From positions 21,633,114-21,697,113 of the forward strand of contig NC_088710.1 of assembly GCF_963576615.1 (NCBI RefSeq): a stretch of DNA of 64,000 nt. Direction: 5' to 3'. Of the stretch, positions 20,701-34,700 are shown piece after piece. The notes beneath the pieces are model-generated. The model was not told the DNA's origin. It saw nothing but the letters and a program-made list of their open reading frames with translations, and searched no databases. The position numbers and the translations under genes are program-made. Within the stretch, counting starts at the first letter, position 1. Each line of letters begins with the position of its first letter. The DNA is from Watersipora subatra. Its lineage: Eukaryota; Bryozoa; Gymnolaemata; Cheilostomatida; Watersiporidae.

Positions 20701-22662
20701 TTAGATGCCAAGTATGGCTAGTGGAGTCAGATGGCAGGCTTCGTTAGTAGACTTTACTAATAGACTCTACTAGTAGACTTTACTAGTAGAATTGACAAAA
20801 GTTTCTAGATAGTAAATCGAACAAACCAACTTAGATAGTAGGCATGGCAAGTAGGTTTAGCCAGTTAACTAAATGAGTAATATTTTGAAATAAAACTTTT
20901 CATTTATTACAGTGGTTTAACTTAGTATTACCAACTCAGCTGTAACACATCCTGAGCTAAGGAACATAATGCATCTTATCTAGTTATAAACTTTTGACAT
21001 TACGAAGTTTCTACGATCTTGCAAACAAAATAAATTGAAGATAAAAATAAACTGCATTATAAGTCCATTTTTGGTACAATGGCTAGTCTTTGACAAAAAT
21101 TCCTCCAAATAGAAGTGATACTTAAAACTTGAAAGTTGTCTGCTAAATCTCTTTTTCTCTAGATACATGGGGTTAGGTAAATCAATAAAAAGATAGATAA
21201 ACAACTACACAAATAAATAGATAGAAATAGATAGATGAATAGATAAATTGAGAAATAAATAGATAACTAGATAGATTATTATAAAAATAGATGTTAAATG
21301 ATAAAAACAGATAAATAGATAGACAAATAGATTGGAAGAAACATAAAGAAATATATATACAAATAAACCAACAGATAACTAGATAGGTAAATAGACAGAT
21401 AAGGCTCAACACCCACTATTTCTGCTACACGTTGCACAAGAATATCTAGAAAGCCAAAATCTCACTTGTTCTGGTGTACGACAGTCAGGTAAATGTTAAG
21501 CGCTATACAGAAAGTCCAGAGAAAGCTTGCAATGGCGCTGCTGATGCTAAAACCACTCTGTATGGAGCAAAAGAGATCCGACTGTTTGTCTGTGTAGTAC
21601 CTGCGGTGAACAAACATGTCAGGATGACACAACATGCCTCCTCATAGAAATATTGAAGAAACAAATTGTGCCCATTTCAGCCACAAGTATGTTTGGCAAT
21701 GAACTGCAGCTAACTTTGGAAAAAGAATTTGACGGCAGCGACAACCTATATGTATGACTTTTGTTGCGGCTGTAACTCTTCCTCTTCTAGTTATTAGCTA
21801 TCACTACTCTTCAAAGACCACAGAATATGAGTAACTAGTTTTGGATTATAGATTGCAAGACGTTGTTCCTTCTTGCAATTTGGTAGTTTGAAAATAAAAA
21901 AATGGATGAGACAAGCTCCACGTTTCACATCCTCAACTTACTAACTCTGATTATAGCGGAGAACCAGTTTCAATGTCCACACTCGTTAGTTGATGTGGAT
22001 AAATGACACGCATGAAAAACTTCACCCTAACTGTTACACTTACAGCATGTTTCAAGTTGGATGTGAATTGCAGTGTATAACCTAGTGGAAACATACTGCC
22101 TGAGTTCTACACAAAACCTGTCTCAACTCATTTATGTCATCTTATGGAGACGTGCATTTGATAACTCCTTCATTATGAAAATTGGAAGTTTTCGAGAACA
22201 CCTACAGAAAATAACAAAACCTAATAACAATCTCTTAACTATAAATCTATACATTGCGCTTTTGCGTGAACTGGGATTGTGAACAGACAACTTCAATTTT
22301 AGTATGTTCAGTTGCAAAACATTTTAATTTCAAAGAGACTTGCCACTTGTAATTTACAGCGCCAGCTGTACCTGTGCAAACAATCATATCAAGTTGTATA
22401 TCATTAGAGGTATCAGCTTGTAGGTTGTCTGACATCCGAAAGCAAGTAGTTTGGGGTTTTAACTGCATTAAAGAGAGTTTACGAGAAACTAGTAAACTTT
22501 TGATCTGATCTCATAGCATTTATATATGGCTAGCAGTACGCCTGGTGATGCACGAGATTTGTTTTCTATCGGATAGCTTGCAGTTGGGTGTTAAGAGGCT
22601 GGTGGAAGGCAAGGAGCGTGTGAAGGTTGGATGAAATCGGCTAAAAACCAAAGTGGAATTTA

Positions 22663-22720
<58 letters not shown>

Positions 22721-25700
22721 AATTAAACTAGGTGCATTCATAAATAATTAGAAAATAGACGTAAATATGTGAAACACAAGTAATAGTTATATAAATAACT
22801 AGCCAAATGCCAGGCGTTGCACGGGTGTTAAAACAGCTTATAAACAATGGCAGGTAATGTAGTTACCTGCTATCAGTCTGGCACATTGCCAATGGCTAAT
22901 TTGAGCAAGCTAGTATCTGTATTGTTAAACTTACTCATAAGAGCCATAAAAGCAAGCTTTAGTGCAAAGTAACGCAAAGTGCTAAGCATATTTTCACCTG
23001 GATAACGACTCACATCACCCAATGAATCCATTGCATCCTATGTACTGTAGCTTAATTTGTTAGATTATTGCCTGGCCACCGAGAGGTTCCGAGATCAAAT
23101 CTTCTGCGACACGTATTTGTCAATTGTTAGATCCTAATCACTATAGCTAGACAGATCGAACGACGATGACTGACGATAAACTTTCAGATTTATTTATATA
23201 GATTAGATACACATAGTACTGTAACATTTTCTTTTTAAATTGTTGTGCTTGTATTGCCTTAGGCACCCAATAGATAACAGCACTCCTTGAGCTTATGAAT
23301 GTCAGCATGTAATAATCAAAAACTGTATGAATGAGCTAATGAATGTACAAATAGTAGCACACATGCTTAGAGAGTATAAGAATTCATTTACTAAACTTTA
23401 ACAATGCATGTTGCAATATGGTGATGACATACAACGCTCTATACCTGCCTGTTCTCATTGATTACGTACGCTCTTTTGAGGTCGTGATGGCAGCTGGTCC
23501 GCTGATTCCACTTTTTACTTTCTTGTATGTGTTATTGCTAGCAGTATTAGGCTAATGCATGTTTGAATTGATGTAGTATAATGGAGGGAAAAAAAGACCT
23601 TCATACCACTCGCACATTTAATGTGATTTTTTTCACACACCCCACCAAGAACTTTCAATATTTATTGAAAGTTTTTGCCCCCACCTAACTCCTACCCTCA
23701 ACCCTAATAACAACATTGCCCCAACCAAATTTAAAAATCACAATAGAAAAAAAAGAAAAAAAACCCAAACTAAGAGTAGTCTACTCATGTTACTTAATAA
23801 AGATATTGCTTTAATGCCCCATTATGAGGCGAATGCGATTAATTGATTTGACTTGACTTTGACTTGATGAATCCTGATGGTGGCAGAGGGCATAGAGTTC
23901 ACACTCATTGTAAAAAACTCAACTAACCACACATAAGTCTAAGTGATGAGCTGTAGAGGCACTTTTACTAATCTGTTACTGCTTAGGCAGACTGCAAGCA
24001 ATTTGGTTTATATAAAATAGTTTTGGAGCTGTGACATTTAGGTTCTTTTCAAATGTGCCATAAGGACCTTTCGACTGATCTGATGTGACCTTGAAGGATT
24101 TTTTTATCAGTAGCTTGAAACACACTTCATTCATCAGTTTTCCTTGCTACTAAACAGCAATAGTGAAGCACATAAGTTGATAATAGTAGTATGTAGAGAG
24201 CAGATCTACACACGTTTGCACTTAAAGTGAGATTTTGGGTACATTTTAGCCCGAGAACCTCGGAGAATGGTGTTGTCTGATGGAAAGTTTGGGGGGGTAG
24301 GTGTGTGAGTGTTGGGAGCTAAGGTTATGAAGTTTGAGAGGAATTGTGGGAAGGATGCGGTGCTGGTCGAGAGGAATTGTGGGAAGGATGACGTGAAGAG
24401 GGCGATGGTTTCGGGTTTCGATGCGATGGGTTTGGGGTTCGGGTGTCGACGAGTTGAGCGAGCGATCGATCGTCGAATGGTTGGGGTTGGGTTGGCGACC
24501 GGTGGGGTGAACGGTGTTATGTCGTTTCGGTTGAATGAACGCTGGATTTGTGGGGGTGAATATCTGGGACATCGAGGGCTGGTTGGTTTTCCGGAGTGGA
24601 TCTCGCGGATTATCGAGGAGAGCGAGAGATTACCGGATGAGTGAGGGGGTTAATATCTGGGACACCGAGGGGTTGATTTTCTGGAGATTGTTATATATTT
24701 GAAACATTGAATTAACACTCTTGATGATCTCTTACAGCACTTTATAATAATTGTACATACACTTATTCTCAGTACTTTATTAACACTCCTGATGATCTCT
24801 TACAGCACTTTATAATAATTGTACATATACTTATTCTCTGTACTTTATTAACACTCCTGATGATCTCTTACAGCACTTTATAATAATTGTACATATACTT
24901 ATTCTCAGTACTTTATTAACACTCCTGATGATCTCTTACAGCACTTTATAATAATTGTACATATACTTATTCTCAGTACTTTATTAACACTCCTGATGAT
25001 CTCTTACAGCACTTTATAATAATTGTACATATACTTATTATCTGTACTTTATTAACACTCCTGATGATCTCTTACAGCACTTTATAATAATTGTACATAT
25101 ACTTATTCTCAGTACTTTATTAACACTCCTGATGATCTCTTAATACACTTTATAATAATTGTACATATACTTATTCTCAGTACTTTATTAACACTCCTGA
25201 TGATCTCTTACAGCACTTTATAATAATTGTACACATACTTATTCTCTGTACTTTATTAACACTCCTGATGATCTCTTACAGCAATTTAGAATAATTGTAC
25301 ACATACTTATTCTCTGTACTTTATTAACACTCTTGATGATCTCTTACAGCACTTTATAATAATTGTACACATACTTATTCTCAGTACTTTATTAACACTC
25401 CTGATGATCTCTTACAGCAATTTAGAATAATTGTACACATACTTATTCTCTGTACTTTATTAACTCTCTTGATGATCTCTTACTACACTTTATAATAATT
25501 GTACATATACTTATTCTCTGTACTTTATTAACACTCCTGATGATCTCTGACAGCACTTTATAATAATTGTACATATACTTATTCTCTGTACTTTATTAAC
25601 ACTCTTGATGAACTCTTACAGCACTTTATAATAATTGTACATATACTTATTCTCTGTACTTTATTAACACTCCTGATGATCTCTGACAGCACTTTATAAT

Positions 25701-28700
25701 AATTGTACATATACTTATTCTCTGTACTTTATTAACACTCTTGATGATCTCTTACAGCACTTTATAATAATTGTACATATACTTATTCTCAGTACTTTAT
25801 TAACACCCCTAATGATCTCTTACAGCACTTTATAATAATTGTACATATACTTATTCTCTGTACTTTATTAACACTCTTGATGATCTCTTACAGCACTTTA
25901 TAATAATTGTACATATACTTATTCTCAGTACTTTATTAACACCCCTAATGATCTCTTACAGCACTTTATAATAATTGTACATATACTTATTCTCTGTACT
26001 TTATTAACACTCTTGATGATCTCTTACAGCACTTTATAATAATTGTACATATACTTATTCTCAGTACTTTATTAACACCCCTAATGATCTCTTACAGCAC
26101 TTTATAATAATTGTACATATACTTATTATCTGTACTTTGTTAACACACCTGATGATCTCTTACAACACTTTATAATAATTGTACATATACTTATTCTCTG
26201 TACTTTATTAACACTCTTGATGATCTCTTACAGCACTTTATAATAATTGTACATATACTTATTCTCTGTACTTTATTAACACTCTTGATGATCTCTTACA
26301 GCACTTTATAATAATTGTACATATACTTATTCTCTGTACTTTATTAACACTCTTGATGATCTCTTACAGCACTTTATAATAATTGTACACATACTTATTC
26401 TCAGTACTTTATTAACACTCCTAATGATCTCTTACAGTACTTTATAATAATTGTACATATACTTATTCTCAGTACTTTATTAACACTCTTGATGATCTCT
26501 TACAGCACTTTATAATAATTGTACACATACTTATTCTCAGTACTTTATTAACACTCCTAATGATCTCTTACAGCACTTTATAATAATTGTACATATACTT
26601 ATTCTCTGTACTTTATTAACACTCTTGATGATCTCTTACAGCACTTTATAATAATTGTACACATACTTATTCTCAGTACTTTATTAACACTCCTGATGAT
26701 CTCTTAATACACTTTATAATAATTGTACATATACTTATTCTCAGTACTTTATTAACACTCCTGATGATCTCTTACAGCACTTTATAATAATTGTACATAT
26801 ACTTATTCTCAGTACTTTATTAACACTCTTGATGATCTCTTACAGTACTTTATAATAATTGTACATATACTTATTCTCTGTACTTTATTAACACTCCTGA
26901 TGATCTCTTACAGCACTTTATAATAATTGTACATATACTTATTCTCAGTACTTTATTAACACCCCTGATGATCTCTTACAGCACTTTATAATAATTGTAC
27001 ATATACTTATTCTCAGTACTTTATTAACACTCTTGATGATCTCTTACAGTACTTTATAATAATTGTACACATACTTATTCTCAGTACTTTATTAACACTC
27101 CTGATGATCTCTTAATACACTTTATAATAATTGTACATATACTTATTCTCAGTACTTTATTAACACTCCTGATGATCTCTTACAGCACTTTATAATAATT
27201 GTACATATACTTATTCTCAGTACTTTATTAACACTCTTGATGATCTCTTACAGTACTTTATAATAATTGTACATATACTTATTCTCTGTACTTTATTAAC
27301 ACTCCTGATGATCTCTTACAGCACTTTATAATAATTGTACATATACTTATTCTCAGTACTTTATTAACACCCCTGATGATCTCTTACAGCACTTTATAAT
27401 AATTGTACATATACTTATTCTCAGTACTTTATTAACACTCTTGATGATCTCTTACAGTACTTTATAATAATTGTACATATACTTATTCTCTGTACTTTAT
27501 TAACACTCCTGATGATCTCTTACAGCACTTTATAATAATTGTACATATACTTATTCTCAGTACTTTATTAACACCCCTGATGATCTCTTACAGCACTTTA
27601 TAATAATTGTACATATACTTATTCTCAGTACTTTATTAACACTCCTGATGATCTCTTACAGCACTTTATAATAATTGTACATATACTTATTCTCAGTACT
27701 TTATTAACACTCTTGATGATCTCTTACAGCACTTTATAATAATTGTACATATACTTATTCTCTGTACTTTATTAACACCCCTAATGATCTCTTACAGCAC
27801 TTTATAATAATTGTACATATACTTAATATCTGTACTTTATTAACACTCCTGATGATCTCTTACAGCACTTTAGAATAATTGTACACATACTTATTCTCTG
27901 TACTTTATTAACACTCTTGATGATCTCTTACTACACTATATAATAATTGTACACATACTTATTATCTGTACTTTGTTAACACACCTGATGATCTCTTACA
28001 GCACTTTATAATAATTGTACATATACTTATTCTCTGTACTTTATTAACACCCCTAATGATCTCTTACAGCAATTTATAATAATTGTACATATACTTAATA
28101 TCTGTACTTTATTAACACTCTTGATGAACTCTTACAGCACTTTATAATAATTGTACATATACTTATTATCTGTACTTTGTTAACACACCTGTTGATCTCT
28201 TACAGCACTTTATAATAATTGTACATATACTTATTCTCTGTACTTTATTAACACTCTTGATGATCTCTTACAGCACTTTATAATAATTGTACATATACTT
28301 AATATCTGTACTTTATTAACACTCTTGATGAACTCTTACAGCACTTTATAATAATTGTACATATACTTATTATCTGTACTTTAATAACACTCCTGATGAT
28401 CTCTTACTACACTTTATAATAATTGTACATATACTTATTCTCTGTACTTTATTAACACTCCTGATGATCTCTGACAGCACTTTATAATAATTGTACATAT
28501 ACTTATTCTCTGTACTTTATTAACACTCTTGATGATCTCTTACAGCACTTTATAATAATTGTACATATACTTATTCTCTGTACTTTATTAATACTCCTGA
28601 TGTTCTCTTACAGCACTTTATAATAATTGTACACATACTTATTCTCAGTACTTTATTAACACTCCTGATGATCTTTTACAGCACTTTAGAATAATTGTAC

Positions 28701-31700
28701 ACATACTTATTCTCTGTACTTTATTAACACTCTTGATGATCTCTTACTACACTTTATAATAATTGTACACATACTTATTCTCTGTATTTTATTAACACTC
28801 TTGATGGTCTTTTACTACACTTTATAATAATTGTACACATACTTATTCTCTGTACTTTTTTACCACACCTGATGATCTCTTACAGCACTTTATAATAATT
28901 GTACATATACTTATTCTCAGTACTTTATTAACACTCTTGATGATCTCTTACAGCACTTTATAATAATTGTACATATACTTATTCTCAGTACTTTATTAAC
29001 ACTCTTGATGATCTCTTACAGCACTTTATAATAATTGTACATATACTTATTCTCTGTACTTTATTAACACTCTTGATGATCTCTTACAGCACTTTATAAT
29101 AATTGTACACATACTTATTCTCAGTACTTTATTAACACTCCTGATGATCTCTTACTACACTTTATAATAATTGTACACATACTTATTCTCTGTACTTTAT
29201 TAACACACCTGATGATCTCTTACTACACTTTATAATAATTGTACATATACTTATTCTCAGTACTTTATTAACACTCCTGATCATCTCTTACTACACTTTA
29301 TAATAATTGTACATATACTTATTCTCAGTACTTTATTAACACTCTTGATGATCTCTTACAGTACTTTATAATAATTGTACACATACTTATTCTCAGTACT
29401 TTATTAACACTCCTGATGATCTCTTACTACACTTTATAATAATTGTACACATACTTATTCTCTGTACTTTATTAACACACCTGATGATCTCTTACTACAC
29501 TTTATAATAATTGTACATATACTTATTCTCAGTACTTTATTAACACTCCTGATCATCTCTTACTACACTTTATAATAATTGTACATATACTTATTCTCAG
29601 TACTTTATTAACACTCTTGATGATCTCTTACAGTACTTTATAATAATTGTACACATACTTATTCTCAGTACTTTATTAACACTCCTGATGATCTCTTACT
29701 ACACTTTATAATAATTGTACACATACTTATTCTCTGTACTTTATTAACACTCCTGATGATCTCTTACAGTACTTTATAATAATTGTACATATGCTTATTC
29801 TCTGTACTTTATTAACACTCTTGATGATCTCTTACAGCACTTTATAATAATTGTACATATACTTATTCTCTGTACTTTATTAACACTCTTGATGATCTCT
29901 TACAGCACTTTATAATAATTGTACACATACTTATTCTCAGTACTTTATTAACACTCCTGATGATCTCTTACTACACTTTATAATAATTGTACACATACTT
30001 ATTCTCTGTACTTTATTAACACACCTGATGATCTCTTACTACACTTTATAATAATTGTACATATACTTATTCTCAGTACTTTATTAACACTCCTGATTGC
30101 ACTGTGAGAGATCATCATGAGTAATCAGTATATTGAGAATTATTCCATGAAGCGGTAAAGCACCCATGGATCCTTTAATTAAATTAAACTAGTAGACTTG
30201 CTAGCATCACATTCTAACTGATATCTTCAAAATATGGAAAAGACTGTGAAGTGATATATAATACACAATCTTTCGATAAAATCATGACAAAATACTTTTG
30301 GTAAAGAGAACCCTGTTATCATTCATCAATCTTTGAGAGAATAAATGATACATACTACATTTATTCAAAACAATACATATATTCATTTTCTTTATATTCT
30401 CTTCAAAACGAATACTTACCTATACCTACCTTAGTACAATTCCTCCATCTGTCCATTGGGCCTTCTTTTTTTTTGCTCATCCCTCTATTTACTGGGCAAG
30501 AGACTGTTATGGAATGGTTAAGCCAAACCAAACAGGAGAATTCCATAGGCAAGCCTAGGAAAACACTCAGGTCGATTGCCAAGGCGCTTGTCCACACGAC
30601 AGCCTGAACACAGCGACACTCAACGAACTTAATCGCGAGTAGCCGGCTAACAGAATTCTAGCTGAAGCATACAAGCCTTATGGTATCAACGCTCGATTGC
30701 CCCAAAATCTCAATCTGTATATAAGTAGGCATCAGGAGCAGGACTAAGTGATGAAAAGGAAAATTACACTGAGCAAGCTTCTTATACAGAGTATTGAAGA
30801 ATAGTGGCGTATCCAACAGAATCAATGAAGCGAAAATAGTAAACAGATTTTCGCGAAATTGAATTTCGCGAAAGTGAATTTCGCGAAATTACACATTATA
30901 TATATATTATATAGTCAACTTTCGCGAAATTGAATTTTGCGAAAGTGAATTTCGCGAAATTACACATTATATATATTATATAGTCAACTTTCGCGAAATT
31001 GAATTTCGCGAAAGTGAATTTCGCGAAATTGGATTTCGCGAAATTACACATTATATATATTATATAGTCAACTTTCGCGAAATTGAATTTCGCGAAAGTG
31101 GATTTCGCGAAATTACACATTATATATATTATATAGTCAACTTTCGCTAAATTGAATTTCGCGAAAGTGAATTTCGCGAAATTCAATTTCGCGAAATTAC
31201 ACATTATATAGTCAGTTTTCGCGAAAGTGAATTTCGCGAAATTCAATTTCGCGAAATTACACATTATATATATTATATAGTCAACTTTCGCGAAATTGGA
31301 ATTCGCGAAAGTGAATTTCGCGAAATTACACATTATATATTATATAGTCAACTTTCGCGAAATTGAATTTCGCAAAAATTACACATTATATATATTATAT
31401 AGTCAACTTTCGCGAAATTGAATTTCGCGAAATTGAATTTCGCGAAAGTGAATTTCGCGAAATTGAATTTCGCGAAATCTGTTTATATATATCATTAGGT
31501 CACAAAATTAATGAACCACGTCAACACTTCTACTTGTTATAAAACCTTCGATCGAATATGCCTTTTCAATTCAGTTCATAACTTCACAATGAGTACCAGA
31601 GACAACAGAAAAAGGATATTTCAAGAACGATTACAATGTGCATATAAATGTGTGAAGCGATGGGGTTACTGCTCTCATGGAATGGAAATAAGCGACCGGA

Positions 31701-34700
31701 ATCGAAAAGCTTGTCGATTTCTCTTACGTGAAAAGTTCTATCAAAATCTCAACGAAAGATTACGGTTTACAGTAAGTACTACAAATTCAATCTAGATGTT
31801 ATGTAGGAATGTTACAATGTATCTTCTCTTCTGAGTAGTAACTATGTGTTCTAGGCTGATTGTATTCATTGTAATTGCAAACTCCAATATCTTAGCAAAG
31901 TGTATGTTATATCCCTACTCAGATTAAAACAGATGAATTTGGTTCTTCTGAGTTAATTGAATGAGATGGTTTGAATGTATATTGTAGTCTGACTGTAATC
32001 AATGCTATTGTAGATTCCCATATCTCACCAGCAAAATGGATATATCCCTAAACATAGTCAGAAAAGGATGGAAGAATTTGCTTCTTCAGTAAGTATTACA
32101 TGTATTTATTTCCTTAGTTCAACTGAATGAACTAATTTGTCTGAATGTTTTAGTTTTACTATAAGTCCTATTTTGTCATAGTCTGTCTGTATGTCCTATT
32201 GGGATATTCTTTCAGAAAATACAACTTTTCGAGACTCGTCATCTCAAGGAGTTCAAAGCACCATCTATTTTCTACTATCACAATGTTGGAACAAGTGAAT
32301 ACAAAGATGCTGAAGGCAAGGTGAATGTGGTACCAACTGTAGCATTTTCAACCAAAGTTGATGGAGAGGAAGTTCAAGGAACTTTAACGATGCCTTCGAG
32401 ATATGCCCTTTCGTTGAAGGAAAATTATCCGGGTATCATTATATACAAGGGATTAGTAACATCTCACAATACTCGCGAATACTACGATGTAGTAGTCATG
32501 GGACATGAAGAAGCAAGCAGATTTTACGAGAGTTCGGCACAATGCAAAAAGGATTCTGCTATCATAGATATTTCCGATGACGATGAGTGATTGATAAACA
32601 TCTCGATACAAACTTCGTTTTAAAGATTGTACATGAACATTTTCTTATATATATATTCAATGTTTCATTTATACTATATTATCTTTATTGCGACCTATCT
32701 ACTTGAACATTTTCATATATTTCAAGTTAAACATAAACTATTTTATTTTTATTGAAACAAAATGATGATGGAAATAATGAATAATACATATAATGATGCC
32801 TTCGAGATATGCCCTTTCGTTGAAAGAGAATTATCCGGGTATCATTATATACAAGGGGCTAGTAACATCTCACAATACTCGCGAATACTACGATGTAGTA
32901 GTCATGGGACATGAAGAAGCAAGCAGATTTTACGAGAGTTCGGCACAATGCAAAAAGGATCCTGCTATCATAACTATTTCCGATGACGATGAGTGATTGA
33001 TGAACAACTCGATACAAACTTCGTTTTAAAGATTGTACATGAACATTTTCTTATATATATATTCAATGTTTCATTTATACTATATTATCTTTATTGCGAC
33101 CTATCTACTTGAACATTTTCATATATTTCAAGTTAAACATAAACTATTTTATTTTTATTGAAACAAAATGATGATGGAAATAATGAATAATACATATAAC
33201 GATGCCTTCGAGATATGCCCTTTCGTTGAAAGAGAATTATCCGGGTATCATTATATACAAGGGGCTAGTAACATCTCACAATACTCGCGAATACTACGAT
33301 GTAGTAGTCATGGGACATGAAGAAGCAAGCAGATTTTACGAGAGTTCGGCACAATGCAAAAAGGATCCTGCTATCATAACTATTTCCGATGACGATGAGT
33401 GATTGATGAACAACTCGATACAAACTTCGTTTTAAAGATTGTACATGAACATTTTCTTATATATATTCAATGTTTCATTTATACTATATTATCTTTATTG
33501 TGACCTATCTACTTGAACATTTTCATATATTTCAAGTTAAACATAAACTATTTTATTTTTATTGAAACGAAATGATGATGGAAAATAATGAATAATACAT
33601 ATAAATATATCTTTTAAAGTGAATAATTTTGTAATAAAACTGATCTTTCATTCAACATATTAATTTCTCCAACAAATTTCAATCTTACATATATACAAAA
33701 AAAAACCCGAAAATAAAATCCTTAAGATTCTTAACCATTCAAGAGCTTCAACATTACAAAAACATCAAATCTTCAAAAAAATAACTTTGTACATAAACAC
33801 TTTCTCATATATATATTCAATGTTTCAAATATATAACAATCTCCAGAAAATCATCCCCTCGGTGTCCCAGATATTAACCCCCTCACTCATCCGGTAATCT
33901 CTCGCTCTCCTCGATAATCCGCGAGATCCACTCCGGAAAACCAACCAGCCCTCGATGTCCCAGATATTCACCCCCACAAATCCAGCGTTCATTCAACCGA
34001 AACGACATAACACCGTTCACCCCACCGGTCGCCAACCCAACCCCAACCATTCGACGATCGATCGCTCAACTCGTCGACACCCGAACCCCAAACCCATCGC
34101 ATCGAAACCCGAAACCATCGCCCTCTTCACGTCATCCTTCCCACAATTCCTCTCGACCAGCACCGCATCCTTCCCACAATTCCTCTCAAACTTCATAACC
34201 TTAGCTCCCAACACTCACACACCTACCCCCCCAAACTTTCCATCAGACAACACCATTCTCCGAGGTTCTCGGGCTAAAATGTACCCAAAATCTCACTTTA
34301 AGTGCAAACGTGTGTAGATCTGCTCTCTACATACTACTGATAATATTTAGTGTTGTAGCATATATGGCCTTCCTATCCTTTGGTATAAATTCATCATAGC
34401 ATTAGTTCCAGTATGTCTGTTAGCAATAGGAAACTTCAACTTTACCCATTAAGCACAGATGAAAAGCAAAAAAGGAAACAACTAAACTTCGTTACTAAAA
34501 ACATGTACATTTTGGGATATATAACTTTTAAAGCATCTAACGGTGTAACTGTTCAGAGATGTGCTAGCATCTAAAAGTACATTATTACAAAGAAATTGTC
34601 ATATGTTCAGACTCAAAAGTTAGCTTCTTACCAAAGAAGTCCAAGAAGGTTGAAAAGAGCAACCAGAAAGTCACACAGACTCAGATATATAAGCAGTTGC

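Larger units (their letters stand above)
24185..34338. mobile_element. Polinton/Maverick-like 10.15-kb TIR element, non-autonomous
   Basis: The ends are AGTAGTATGTAGAG and its complement CTCTACATACTACT, immediately flanked by a perfect 6-bp duplication GATAAT (24179-24184 and 34339-34344). The inverted arms are about 528 and 524 bp and nearly identical. 6-bp duplications, arms of several hundred bp and 5'-AG termini are the known end features of Polintons. The interior lacks any polymerase B, integrase, ATPase, protease or capsid gene I can see. It holds a 68-bp satellite, a palindrome array and one three-exon gene. Dada elements also make 6-7 bp duplications and are the main alternative. The element sits in GPR157-like intron 1, ending about 290 bp from exon 1. 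High arm identity suggests a recent insertion. Confidence 0.75.

Noticed and set aside
21182..21412. 76-codon minus frame rich in Ile, Leu, Tyr and Phe
   Set aside because: GATA-type simple repeat read in one frame.
24309..24644. Open frames in both inverted arms of the TIR element (also 33955-34317)
   Set aside because: Explained by GC-rich arm sequence; the same frame appears in both copies, as expected for a repeat, with no domain.
24713..30096. CRISPR-like regular repeats
   Set aside because: Units are contiguous without unique spacers and the context is an animal genome; it is a satellite array.
30896..31333. 145-codon minus frame with repeated FAKFNFAKVDYI
   Set aside because: Frame through the TTTCGCGAAA palindrome array; interrupted where spacing changes, no start context or splice support.
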